This document shows, in pieces, positions 24,657 through 33,544 of a stretch of 64,000 nucleotides of DNA. The notes beneath the pieces were generated by a model. The model saw nothing but the letters and a program-made list of their open reading frames with translations. It was not told where the DNA came from and did no database searches. Position 1 is the stretch's first letter; every line of letters begins with the position of its first letter. The translations under genes and the position numbers were made by a program. The DNA is from Alloprevotella tannerae ATCC 51259 (GTDB taxonomy: Bacteria > Bacteroidota > Bacteroidia > Bacteroidales > Bacteroidaceae), in contig NZ_GG700642.1 of NCBI RefSeq assembly GCF_000159995.1, positions 770,395 to 834,394 of the forward strand. The letters run 5' to 3'.

Positions 24657-27600
24657 TTATCTCTTCATTAACTTCAGACTCTTTGTGCGGGTCATATTAT
24701 GCAGCCGCACCACATAGTAAGCGACAGAAAGCATTGAAACATCAGTATTGTGGGCCATGCCCTTCAAAACAAAACGACCACCGGTATCGTATATTTCCCA
24801 ACGATCCACCGCAGAACCGGTAAGCAAACGGCCATCGGCAGAGAAATGTGCCAAGAAGTCGGGAGCGGCAGTTGCTTTGTCAATACCCGTGCCGCCTTGC
24901 ACGTCAAACGTGATACGTTTCACTTCTGACCGCCCGGATTGATAAACCGCCGCGACTTCTGCCGTGTGTTCCCCGGCAGAAAGCCCCGTTAGCAGAACCC
25001 GCTTTGCCGATTGGTCAATGTTAGCAGCCAACCGGCCATCTATCATCACCTCATACGCCGCACGATCAACCAAGGGCTTTTTGATCTTCCCATCAACATA
25101 GGGGCATTCTTCTCCCACAAACAGATTGTCTACCATCAGGAAGAAGCCGCGCGGCGTTTCATTTACCAACACCATACGCCGAGCATCGACGGGTACTTCT
25201 ACAGACAACTCTTGCCAAATCTTGTCGGAAACCGTCAAGGGCTCACTGAGCCAAACGATATCAGCCGTTGTCTTTGGATAATCCGTTTTTGTATAACCGA
25301 CGCGGATGGAAGCTGCTCCAAGTACGTTGGTAAAACTTTTCACGACGCATCGGAAGGTGGCCTTTCCCGTGAAATGAAGAACGGGCGAGAATACGAAATC
25401 GTTGTTACTCTTGCCACGATTGCCGAAAGAGGCCAGACACTGCCGTCCGGAATAAGGTAAGGATCCGGCATCGAAGTAAACCAACGCCGGCGTAGTGGCG
25501 TAAGGATTAAACACCATATAACTCATCGGAGAACCCATATATTTGAAAGAGATATTGTCAAACTCCACGGTCGGAGCCTTGTCCATATCCCAATATATCC
25601 AGTTCTTATCAGGCGTAGCCGGTTCAAGGGTAAATGGCTCATAGGACTCGAAGTCGTCGAAAATAAAGTTGTCTTCGTTCCACGATAATGCGACATCGGC
25701 ACCTTGCTGCGCCACTTTGAGATTATAGGGAGCCAACAGTCGTTCTTTAAAATCCAGTTCATGACGAAATTCTGTTTCCTCACCATCAATTGTCAGTGCG
25801 GCACTGAGATCATCAAAGCCGTCAAGCTCGGCATATAAGTGGTATTTTTTCTTTGTCAGATGCGGAATATTCCAAGTCGTCTCGTCTATTTGCGTAGCGG
25901 TATAGACTTCTGTTTTATCGTCATCGGCTTGCAAGCGGATTGTCGGAACTGTGGCAGGCAACGAGGCGTTGGCCTTAACCTTAAACGTGAGGTTGGCTAT
26001 CAGATTCCTACCTACACAGGCAGACGCAGCCTTAGCAGACTCACTATCAGTAGGGAGTACGCTGGCAACGGCATAACGGTAATAACCCATCGGGAGCGTA
26101 GCGAATTCAGAATCACGGTAAGTGCGCACATCGGTAGTTGTTGATGCAAGGAATTTCCAATCTTCACCGCCTTGTTCAAGCTTGCGATAGACATTATATT
26201 TCGTCTGCCGCTGCACAGTGGTAGCAATCTTAGAGCCATCGGGAGCAAGCATTGCATAATCGATACCGATGAGTAGATTCTTCTTCATATCGTGCTGATC
26301 GAGATACTCAAAAGCAGCGGTGCGATAGTCGGTATTTATCACATGAACGTTAGGCTCAAAGTCGATACCTTCGGACTCACCTGCATCAGCCAGCATACTG
26401 AGATAACCGTCATAACGGAAAGCCACGAGTGCACCACCTTTAACAACGAGCGGCTCGGGCAGTTCGTAGCGACACCACTGATTATCGGTATTGAGTAGAT
26501 TAGCCTGCTCGTAAAGAATATTGTTGGTAGGTTTCCCTTCGCTATCGAGCGCAAATATCACCAAGTCCACTTTCTTGTGAGGCCCGCGAAACTCGTCGGT
26601 CTGCCATTTGACGGCCGTGATAGCCATATCCTTACGGAACACTGTGCCGACGATGCTGTAAGGCGTGTAAGCAAAGACACCAATATGGGCAACACCTTTT
26701 CCTTTATAATAGGAGATAGAATCGGTATCGATGGGCGCTTCCCAAGCCACGACGGCCGCATCGCTCTGCTCCGATGCACTGACGAGACGCGGGGCAACGA
26801 CTTTGTCTTTGAGCGCGATGGTGGGCAGCGTGGTTGCACCGGCCTCAATCTTCACACGTTGCCGGTTGGGCAGCAAACCAAGATGAGAGGTTTCAAACTG
26901 ATAATCGCCCTCATAGACGTCCTCTATCGCATATTTACCTTCACCGTTCGTGTAAGCCACGTAGTGGGCATCGGAGTTCTCGGCAGTCATGACAATGCGA
27001 GCGTCACTCAATGCCGTTCCGCCGGCGTAAGTGACTTGACCACCCACAGTAAGTTTCTCCAACTTCTTCAAGGCAATTTCTATCGCGACGGTTTCATCAG
27101 CCGACACGCGCACAGTCTGCCTATGCAGCGCATAGCCTTCCTTACGAGCTTCAAGTGTATAATTAGCTTCAGGAACAAGGGATATATTCCATTCACCCAG
27201 CATATTAGTCGTAGCGGTAAAGTCTGTCCCTTTGAGGGAAAGTTTGACGTCAGCAAGTGGTGCACCTTCGTGCTTCACCACGCCATAAAGCGAACCTTCC
27301 GAGGCTTCTTTGATAAGGATACTGAAAACCTCAAGCTGGAATTTATTAGCATCGGAGTTCATTCGGATGGCAAAGTTCTCGTTACCTTCAGTCGTAGGCG
27401 TATAGTAAGCCACGTAGTCGACGCGCGCACCTTCTTCATTAGACACCTCAAACGCAGCGACCTCTCTATATTGTGCAAGATCTTCTTCCCTATCGCCCTG
27501 CCCGAAGAGGAGACTCATTTTCTCAACAAGCTCAAGGTTGGCGGCTGCGGCAGTAACCACAATCTTATACTTTGTGTCCGCCTTTAAGGCAATGGGGCGA

Positions 27601-29123
27601 GACACAGCCCAATCGTCGCCGGCTTGTTTTTCACTATAACTGCAATAAATGCCTTCTTTCGCCATACGTTGCTTCCACGTAATACCATCGTGATTGCGAT
27701 CGATGAATGTCCAGAGAGGCAGGTCGTCAGTTGTGAAACGACAAGAATAGGGCGTAGTATGCGCAGTACCGAGCACGATAGTTGACGACAGCGCAGACCT
27801 GCCTTCTTGACGCCCGATGGAAGTAATGCGATATTGATAATTGGCGAGACGAGGAATAGTATTGTCCATTATCGTAGTTGCGTCGACATCTTCGCCCGCA
27901 ACTACATTGTCAGGTAAGCGCACAACTTTGTAGCGAAGCCGAGCGGGGACATAGCCGCCGTTGATACCCTTGGTGGGTGCTGTCCAAGAAATTTTGCAAC
28001 TCTTACCATCAAGCTGCTTCTCAAGCTGAATATCGCTGACGGCATCGGGAATATCTTCGCCCACGTAAAGCATTTTTACCGTCTCCTCGCCATTACCCTC
28101 ACTGTTGGAAGCATAGACTTTATAGGTGTAAAGATCATCAGCCGTCAGTGTCTCACTAAAGGTAATAAGTTCACCTGCCGCAACATTGTCTTTGGAAAAG
28201 ACTTCCCGGCCTCCGCGTAGCAGATGAATCGAACAAGCGCCGAGCGCGCCGCCTGCTACAGTCTGTCGCGGAGCATTCAGTCGGATGTCCACCGTCATTG
28301 CTCCGGCACTCGTAGGTTCTACTGAGAAATTCTCCACCATACTCGGCGCACCATCCTTAAGCGTGGAGTATGGAAAATCAAGACCGACAATTTGTTTTTC
28401 ACCGACAAGTTCAACGTTACTGTCGTTGTAGCCATTGTTCACGTCAATATCAAGGAGCTGTGTGCCCTCACGAGTCGTTGGGATCGCCCACCATAGCTTA
28501 CCACTTTTGTGGTCAATTCCCATAGATTGCAAATCGCTTTTGGCCGAATATTCGCAACTGTTCAGCGTCTCCTCGTTGCCGTCAAGTGCAAGCTTCACAA
28601 GCTCGCTGTAGGGATTTTCCGCATAGATTTGCCCTTGCAGGTCAACGGCGAGCGCAACAAACTCCTGAGCAAGTTCTGTCACTTCCATCACAGTGCCACT
28701 GCCGAGATCTACTTTGAGCAGCGTGCTCACGCGGCCGGCCTTACCCAAGGCATACATAATACCATTCTTGTAGTCATACGCCATATCATAGAAGGGCTTT
28801 TCGCCGGTAGCATCGGCAACTTTCGTAAACGTACCCGTAGCGAAGTCGTACAGTCCAAAGGCCAAGGGAGCGGGATCATCGCCCGTCTTCACACACGTTT
28901 GCACATAATACTTCTTACCCGCAAATGCGCCGGCACGAATACTATAGTCGTGGGTTCGCAGAACTTGGAGCTCTGATGGGTTAGTCACGTCAAACTTGCA
29001 TGGGCCGATTTGCTCCGGCTGCTGCGAGTTGTAGCGATTCCATCCATAAGCCTCTTGTGCATCTACCTGCAAGCAGACTGTCTGCAGAAGCAGTAGAAGC
29101 ATGAGAAAAACGATTTTCTTCAT
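24657..29123 (-). CDS. giant T9SS-type surface protein with FN3, carboxypeptidase-regulatory and cleaved-adhesin-like domains
   Basis: A 1488-residue protein with a signal peptide (MKKIVFLMLLLLLQTVCLQVDAQ). Residues 40-240 form beta-propeller-like repeats (YDFATGTFTKVAD type). Fibronectin-III-like domains lie at about 260-460 and later. Two carboxypeptidase-regulatory-like Ig folds lie at about 610-760 (GVVKHEGAPLADVKLSLKG; GGQVTYAGGTALSDARIVM). A MAM/cleaved-adhesin-like domain (DDFESYEPF ... SLPYSGRQCLASFGN) lies near 1190-1350. The last 70 residues match a type-A sorting tail. The architecture resembles gingipain-haemagglutinin-type adhesins without a protease domain. Confidence 0.8.
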   Translation of the reverse strand: MKKIVFLMLLLLLQTVCLQVDAQEAYGWNRYNSQQPEQIGPCKFDVTNPSELQVLRTHDYSIRAGAFAGKKYYVQTCVKTGDDPAPLAFGLYDFATGTFTKVADATGEKPFYDMAYDYKNGIMYALGKAGRVSTLLKVDLGSGTVMEVTELAQEFVALAVDLQGQIYAENPYSELVKLALDGNEETLNSCEYSAKSDLQSMGIDHKSGKLWWAIPTTREGTQLLDIDVNNGYNDSNVELVGEKQIVGLDFPYSTLKDGAPSMVENFSVEPTSAGAMTVDIRLNAPRQTVAGGALGACSIHLLRGGREVFSKDNVAAGELITFSETLTADDLYTYKVYASNSEGNGEETVKMLYVGEDIPDAVSDIQLEKQLDGKSCKISWTAPTKGINGGYVPARLRYKVVRLPDNVVAGEDVDATTIMDNTIPRLANYQYRITSIGRQEGRSALSSTIVLGTAHTTPYSCRFTTDDLPLWTFIDRNHDGITWKQRMAKEGIYCSYSEKQAGDDWAVSRPIALKADTKYKIVVTAAAANLELVEKMSLLFGQGDREEDLAQYREVAAFEVSNEEGARVDYVAYYTPTTEGNENFAIRMNSDANKFQLEVFSILIKEASEGSLYGVVKHEGAPLADVKLSLKGTDFTATTNMLGEWNISLVPEANYTLEARKEGYALHRQTVRVSADETVAIEIALKKLEKLTVGGQVTYAGGTALSDARIVMTAENSDAHYVAYTNGEGKYAIEDVYEGDYQFETSHLGLLPNRQRVKIEAGATTLPTIALKDKVVAPRLVSASEQSDAAVVAWEAPIDTDSISYYKGKGVAHIGVFAYTPYSIVGTVFRKDMAITAVKWQTDEFRGPHKKVDLVIFALDSEGKPTNNILYEQANLLNTDNQWCRYELPEPLVVKGGALVAFRYDGYLSMLADAGESEGIDFEPNVHVINTDYRTAAFEYLDQHDMKKNLLIGIDYAMLAPDGSKIATTVQRQTKYNVYRKLEQGGEDWKFLASTTTDVRTYRDSEFATLPMGYYRYAVASVLPTDSESAKAASACVGRNLIANLTFKVKANASLPATVPTIRLQADDDKTEVYTATQIDETTWNIPHLTKKKYHLYAELDGFDDLSAALTIDGEETEFRHELDFKERLLAPYNLKVAQQGADVALSWNEDNFIFDDFESYEPFTLEPATPDKNWIYWDMDKAPTVEFDNISFKYMGSPMSYMVFNPYATTPALVYFDAGSLPYSGRQCLASFGNRGKSNNDFVFSPVLHFTGKATFRCVVKSFTNVLGAASIRVGYTKTDYPKTTADIVWLSEPLTVSDKIWQELSVEVPVDARRMVLVNETPRGFFLMVDNLFVGEECPYVDGKIKKPLVDRAAYEVMIDGRLAANIDQSAKRVLLTGLSAGEHTAEVAAVYQSGRSEVKRITFDVQGGTGIDKATAAPDFLAHFSADGRLLTGSAVDRWEIYDTGGRFVLKGMAHNTDVSMLSVAYYVVRLHNMTRTKSLKLMKR

Positions 29124-29277
29124 ATTGAAATTTAGGGATAAATGATTTGAGATTTAATAAATAAAATAATTATGTAGTGCATGTTAACCATAGCATTATC
29201 ACTGTGCGTTTCAATAGAGTGCAACAAGGGTAGTCGGGAGCCTGCTTCCTCCACTTGTTTTTATTGTATCTGCGATG

Positions 29278-29285
29278 CAAATTTA
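29278..29285 (-). promoter_or_regulatory. possible -7 element of the giant surface-protein gene
   Basis: Minus-strand TAAATTTG, about 155 bases before the ATG at 29123, which would give a long leader. Weak evidence, since the -33 spacing is poor. Confidence 0.3.
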
Positions 29286-29635
29286 GCAAATTAACGCAAA
29301 CTCCATATAAATATCAACTTTGACTACTAAGAAGAGTTCTCTCCTACTCTAAAGCGAATAGGAAAGAGAGGATAAGCACGCGACAAACTGCTTATGCGGG
29401 TGATTTTCTTTCAAACATAAGGTCTACCTCCGCTCTTATATAAACGAAAGATTATCCATAGGTTGAGAATTTGAATAGAACTATAAATGCACTCTTCAGC
29501 TTTGAATAGATGCTATTTCTGCTCATCAACTAACGTAAAATCGATATTACATTAACAGATTTATAAGTCCAATCGCCCTACACATACACACCAACGATCG
29601 TGATTCGGTTATAAACTCACACGTCAACCTACAAA

Positions 29636-29762
29636 ACATGCCCAACAAGCCCTTAGGCTTGGTCTCTTGGTAAGGCTGGTGTTGGAGCAAAGCAACAACC
29701 CTGCCACGATGTGTCGCGAAGGTGCACCCCCTTAGGGTTGGTCTCTCAAAACATCCGCTAAT
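29636..29762. repeat. about 120-bp palindromic repeat element, copy P1
   Basis: Two short palindromes end the element (aagcccttaggctt and acccccttagggtt, each followed by GGTC), with a central block around gttggagcaaagcaacaacc. The same layout recurs at P2 (same orientation) and in reverse at P3 and P4. Any long reading frame across it is an artefact of repeats lacking stops. Confidence 0.75.
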
Positions 29763-29814
29763 CGTCGTTAGAATATGCAGATAAGGCAAAACCGTCAAAG
29801 CCCACACCCGCAAC

Positions 29815-29935
29815 GACAAGCCCTTAGGCTTGGTCTTTTGGCAGGGCAGAAGTTGGAGCGAAGCGACAACCCTGCCATAGTTCGCCGCAAAAGGGCAACC
29901 CCTTAGGGTTGGTCTTTCAAAATCATCCGTGGATT
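29815..29935. repeat. about 120-bp palindromic repeat element, copy P2
   Basis: The order of blocks is as in P1: aagcccttaggcttggtc, ttttggcagggc, gttggagcgaagcgacaacc, aaccccttagggttggtc. P1 and P2 are direct repeats separated by about 55 bp. Confidence 0.75.
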
Positions 29936-29963
29936 CGCTTATTATCAATGGATTATATCGCGT

Positions 29964-29994
29964 TTTGTCGGCTCGCCGGAAATGCTTACCTTTG
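29964..29994 (+). promoter_or_regulatory. promoter of the first HU-related gene
   Basis: TTTG (29964-29967), exactly 19 bases, TACCTTTG (29987-29994). The same promoter precedes the paralogue at 61051. Confidence 0.8.
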
Positions 29995-29998
29995 CATT

Positions 29999-30023
29999 CG
30001 CAAGGGCGAGGAGCGCTCTTGCG
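29999..30023 (+). promoter_or_regulatory. 5' leader hairpin of the first HU-related gene
   Basis: cgcaagggcg and gcgctcttgcg form a stem at the very 5' end of the predicted transcript, 30 bases before the ATG. A less complete version is present before the paralogue. It could stabilise the mRNA. Confidence 0.45.
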
Positions 30024-30054
30024 TATATTATTCATCTATTAAATCTATACCACA

Positions 30055-30465
30055 ATGATTAAATTTGTCATTAGAGCGAAGAAAAATCCGCTCAAGAGAG
30101 ATCAAGTGAAATTTTATCCGCAGATGGCGCCGGGCGTGCCCGTGATGTTGCGCACGATTGTCGGGCGCATCGAGAAGCGTTCGGGCGTATCTTCTGCTTC
30201 CGTCAAGGCGGTGTTGGATGCCCTGCAATATGAGATTCTCCAAACGCTTGCGGACGGTAATTCGGTTCGCTTAGGAGACCTCGGTTCTTTTCGCCTGACG
30301 ATGCACGGCGAGGGCGTAACGACGGCGAAAGAGGCTAAGGAAAAAGGGGCGAATCTCATTAAGCGCGTGAACGTGCGGTTTACGAAAAGCAGTACGATGC
30401 GTATGGCACTCGACAAGCGCAACTTAATCTTCAGTGCGCAGGACGATATCCGGAATGCGAAGTAG
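30055..30465 (+). CDS. HU-related DNA-binding protein (copy 1)
   Basis: A 136-residue protein of the HU-related Bacteroidota family (TIGR01201-like), longer than the 90-residue canonical HU. Features are the SVKAVLDALQYEILQTL helix and GNSVRLGDLGSFRLTMHGEG, the HU strand pair leading to the DNA-binding arm, with a basic arm region (GANLIKRVNVRFTKS). It starts MIKFVIRAKKNPLKRDQVKFYP. It probably bends or packages DNA. It differs at only about a dozen positions from the copy at 61143, and promoter, terminator, 22-bp array and palindromic repeat are copied along with it. Confidence 0.88.
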   Translation: MIKFVIRAKKNPLKRDQVKFYPQMAPGVPVMLRTIVGRIEKRSGVSSASVKAVLDALQYEILQTLADGNSVRLGDLGSFRLTMHGEGVTTAKEAKEKGANLIKRVNVRFTKSSTMRMALDKRNLIFSAQDDIRNAK

Positions 30466-30518
30466 TTGAGGATTAAGGCACAGCTTAGTGCCGGCAAAAA
30501 ATTACATTTAACAAAGGC

Positions 30519-30553
30519 CGCGTTTTCAACCGATGAAAGCGCGGTTTTTTCGT
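30519..30553 (+). terminator. terminator of HU-related gene copy 1
   Basis: ccgcg(c/t)tttca and tgaaagcgcgg form a stem followed by a run of six T. The paralogue has the same hairpin. Confidence 0.88.
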
Positions 30554-30583
30554 ACCTTATCGAAAAAGGGCCGTTTTTCGGTG

Positions 30584-30715
30584 ATGCGGGGATAGGGATT
30601 AGTCAAACTTTCACCTATGATCGGAAAAAGTTTCTTAGGTGAAAGTTGAAACGGTCTTATAGGAGAATTAAAATTGTCTTATAAGAGAATTTTTCCGATC
30701 ATAGGTGAAAGTTTG
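30584..30715. repeat. 22-bp-period array F (6 units)
   Basis: Units start at 30584, 30606, 30628, 30650, 30672 and 30694. Cores are gatagg, cctatg, cttagg, cttatagg, cttataag and cataggtg. Half-sites are ctttc, gtttc, ggtct, ttgtc and cgatc on the left and gatcgg, gaaag and gagaa on the right. It lies between two plus-strand terminators. Confidence 0.88.
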
Positions 30716-30741
30716 GCAGAGGTGCGCAGGGAGTTGTGGCG

Positions 30742-30798
30742 GGGCGGTTTATTCGGCATTTTTATAGCCGAAAATGCGATGAAACCGCCGTTTTTTTT
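30742..30798 (+). terminator. second terminator, downstream of array F
   Basis: Nested hairpins (ggcggttt / aaaccgcc outside, cggc / gccg inside) end in eight T. No gene lies between it and the first terminator, so array F may be transcribed as the body of a short RNA. Confidence 0.75.
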
Positions 30799-30837
30799 GA
30801 ATAATTTTATTTTTGTATTGATGCATTTTCGCGTGTT

Positions 30838-30952
30838 TTTGAGAGACCAACCCTATGGGGTTGTCATTTTTATTGCTTGCTGATGCAGGGTTGACGCAAA
30901 GCGTCAACCCTGCCCTGCCAAAAGACTAACCCCGATGGGGTTAGTGGCGGAG
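30838..30952. repeat. palindromic repeat element, copy P3 (reverse orientation)
   Basis: Contains gaccaaccctatggggttg, the hairpin agggttgacgcaaagcgtcaaccct, then cctgccaaaagactaaccccgatggggttag. It is the reversed layout of P1/P2 and nearly identical to P4 at 61925. Confidence 0.8.
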
Positions 30953-30955
30953 TAA

Positions 30956-31690
30956 ATTGGGCGAAAGTTGCGTAAAGTTGGACGAGCTATTGACATTTTT
31001 ATAGTAGAGAGCGTAGAATGAGGGTTATTGGTGAGTGAAAGTGTGCGGAGGTTATGTGATTTCAAGCGGGAGGTTAGTCCGTTCATTGGTACGGCCGGTG
31101 ACGATGAGGGGATGGGTGGGTGAAGTTGTATGGTGTTTTGTGGATTTATTCGATGAAATCGGGGATTTTTGAGATGTTTCTTGGGTGGAGATGCGGTTAT
31201 TGGCGGGCGAGATTATGCGATATTATTGTGATTTTAGGCGGAGAATCTGCCATATTTCGGAGCGAGTTTATATGGGCGTGCGGGAAAAAACATGCAAATA
31301 AGCCCTTAGGCTTGGCCTTTTGACACCCCCTCTATCAACATCCGCCTATCTATACTTCGCAGGCAAAGCTCAGATCAGCTTTTCAGCCTTTTCCTGCGTA
31401 TTGAGATAAGCTATGTCTGTCTTTATCCTAAGACAGCTTCAACAAAACCTAAAAAGAGGCTTGTTGGCAAAGAACTTTGTGCTAAGACACAATTCTTGAA
31501 ATGCTGTCCCTCTCGGTCTAAAACGAAGGTCGAAAGGGGAGGTATGCACTACTGACAACTGAATGCAAAGCCTTGCTTAAACCGTATGGGGCTATCAATA
31601 AGTTCGGCCACAGATTCATCAAAGTAACGGAAATCAAGTAGCAAGGCGAAAATATCAAGTCGTCGGCCATCATAGTTTGGAAATATGTTT
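30956..31690. other. 735-bp spacer with a half palindromic repeat
   Basis: A single cccttaggcttggcc half-element occurs at about 31300. The rest contains short frames without codon bias; I see no gene. Confidence 0.4.
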
Positions 31691-31698
31691 TAATTTTG
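31691..31698 (+). promoter_or_regulatory. -7 element of the THUMP methyltransferase gene
   Basis: TAATTTTG about 80 bases before the ATG at 31781. The -33 element is not well placed. Confidence 0.45.
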
Positions 31699-31780
31699 CG
31701 GCTCATGTCGACGCCACTCAGCCTATAGGCGAAACGTAGACAAATAGATAGTCACAGCGATAGAAGCCTTATCACACTCA

Positions 31781-33478
31781 ATGCAAGAATTTGAAATCAT
31801 AGCCAAAACCTTCCAAGGATTAGAAGAAGTCTTGGCGCAAGAAATCACCGAATTAGGTGCTAAAAACATCAAAACCGGCCGACGTATGGTCTCCTTTACG
31901 GGCGATCAAGAAATGCTTTATCGCGCCAATTTCTGCTTACGAACGGCCGTAAGGGTGCTCAAGCCTCTTAAACACTTTAAGGCTGAAGACGCTGATCAGG
32001 TCTATGAAGCTGTGAAGACCATCGCTTGGGACGAATACCTTGATCTGCAGACTACTTTTGCGGTAGATGCTGTCGTTTATTCGCAAGAATTTAGGCATTC
32101 TAAATTTGTCGCCTACAAGACAAAAGACGCCATCGTCGACTATTTCCGCGAAAAAGAGGGCAAGCGCCCCAATATCAGCATTGCCAACCCCGATCTTAAG
32201 CTCAATATTCATATTGCCGACAACGATTGCACCTTATCGCTTGACGCCTCAGGCGAAAGTCTGCACCTGCGCGGCTATCGCACAGCATCGTGTGAGGCGC
32301 CGATCAATGAAGTTTTGGCAGCAGGCTTGATAAAGTTGTCAGGATGGAACTTCGACACTGACTTTATCGACCCCTTCTGCGGATCAGGCACAATATTGAT
32401 TGAAGCCGCATTGATGGCGCGCAATATCTATCCGGGCATTTTCCGCAAATCGTTTGGCTTTGAAAAGTGGAAAGACTTTGATCGCGAATTGCTCGATAAA
32501 ATCTACAACGACGACAGCCAAGAGCGTGAGTTTGCTCATCGCTTTTACGGCTACGACATCAACCGCCCTACGCTCGACGGTGCATTGGAAAATGCAAAAG
32601 CAGCCGGTGTGGCAGACCTCATTACGTTTGAGCAAAAAGATTTTCGCCAATTTGAGAAGCCGGCAGAGCGCGCCATCATCATCACCAACCCGCCTTACGG
32701 CCAACGAATCACGCCGCCCGACTTGCTGGGCTTATATCGCGCCATCGGTGAGCGGTTGAAGCACGAATTTGGCGGCGGAGATGCTTGGATTATCAGTTCG
32801 AAAGAGGAACTTTTCGACACAATCGGTTTGCGACCGAGCGTAAAGATACAGGTCAATAACGGACCTATCGATTGCGAATTTAGAAAGTATCAACTCTTCG
32901 AAGGGCGTCTTGATGACTTCCGCGCCGGCGGCGGAAAGGTAAAGACAGAAGAGGAGCGTAGCTATATGACGGAGAAGCGCCGCCCGAAACAGCATCGCGA
33001 GGATTTCAAAGCGCGCATTTCAGAAGAAGAGGATGAGGATTGGAGTCCGGAATATGCGCTGCTCCGCAATAAGCACCGAGAGTTTGACCGAATCTATAAT
33101 AAGCGGGAAAGAAAGTCGCGCGAAGAGTACGAGGCAAAAGGCGAACGCCACACAACGCGGCGACCGGAGCGACGTCCGCACAAGCCAAACTTTGATTTTG
33201 CCAATAAAGGCGACGATGAGGCTCGAGATACGCGCGAAGTACGCCACTTTGGCCCGCGGCCGGAAAGCTTGGAGCGCCCTTACCAACGCAGAGAAAGAGA
33301 AGGCAATGAGGGCTTCGGCGGCGAACGCCGTACTTTTGGCCCGCGAAGAGAAACAAGGCGCAGCGACAAATGGGCAGGCAGCAAGCGTTTCGATAGTGAT
33401 CGTCCGCGCAACAATGCCCGCCGCACAGACAACAATCGGCCCGGCCGGCGCGAAAACCGCCGCGGCAACAAATCATAA
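31781..33478 (+). CDS. THUMP-domain rRNA guanine-N2 methyltransferase (RlmL/YpsC-like) with long basic tail
   Basis: A 565-residue protein. Residues 1-160 form the ferredoxin-like/THUMP RNA-binding part; 165-385 are the methyltransferase domain with the SAM region FIDPFCGSGTILIEAAL and catalytic NPPYGQR (near residue 305). Relatives modify G2445 of 23S rRNA. The C-terminal 170 residues (from about 395) are a low-complexity arginine/glutamate-rich tail of repeated RRPERRP, RREREG and RRENRRG-like pieces; the core enzyme usually ends near residue 390. The tail is in frame and codes without stops, so it is not a sequencing artefact, and may bind RNA. Confidence 0.88.
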   Translation: MQEFEIIAKTFQGLEEVLAQEITELGAKNIKTGRRMVSFTGDQEMLYRANFCLRTAVRVLKPLKHFKAEDADQVYEAVKTIAWDEYLDLQTTFAVDAVVYSQEFRHSKFVAYKTKDAIVDYFREKEGKRPNISIANPDLKLNIHIADNDCTLSLDASGESLHLRGYRTASCEAPINEVLAAGLIKLSGWNFDTDFIDPFCGSGTILIEAALMARNIYPGIFRKSFGFEKWKDFDRELLDKIYNDDSQEREFAHRFYGYDINRPTLDGALENAKAAGVADLITFEQKDFRQFEKPAERAIIITNPPYGQRITPPDLLGLYRAIGERLKHEFGGGDAWIISSKEELFDTIGLRPSVKIQVNNGPIDCEFRKYQLFEGRLDDFRAGGGKVKTEEERSYMTEKRRPKQHREDFKARISEEEDEDWSPEYALLRNKHREFDRIYNKRERKSREEYEAKGERHTTRRPERRPHKPNFDFANKGDDEARDTREVRHFGPRPESLERPYQRREREGNEGFGGERRTFGPRRETRRSDKWAGSKRFDSDRPRNNARRTDNNRPGRRENRRGNKS

Positions 33479-33495
33479 CGACGACGTTTATCTAC

Positions 33496-33523
33496 GCAGC
33501 TCGAACGAAAGGTTGAGCTGCGA
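33496..33523 (+). other. hairpin between the methyltransferase and DPP genes
   Basis: cgcagctc and gagctgcg form a stem with a 12-base loop. No T run follows, so readthrough into the peptidase gene is possible. Confidence 0.45.
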
Positions 33524-33544
33524 AACTTTACGAAAAACACATTT

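Noticed and set aside
29547-30035. 162-codon open frame on the minus strand across the palindromic repeats
   Set aside because: It covers two copies of the repeat element, and its sequence is two repetitions of the repeat's translation; no start context or codon bias.
30114-30497. Long open frame antisense to the HU-related gene (and the equivalent at 61202)
   Set aside because: It mirrors the codon pattern of the HU gene and has no independent features.
31427-31490. cctaag, cctaaa and gctaag words that might be another array
   Set aside because: Steps are 21 and 33 bp and no dyad arms accompany them.
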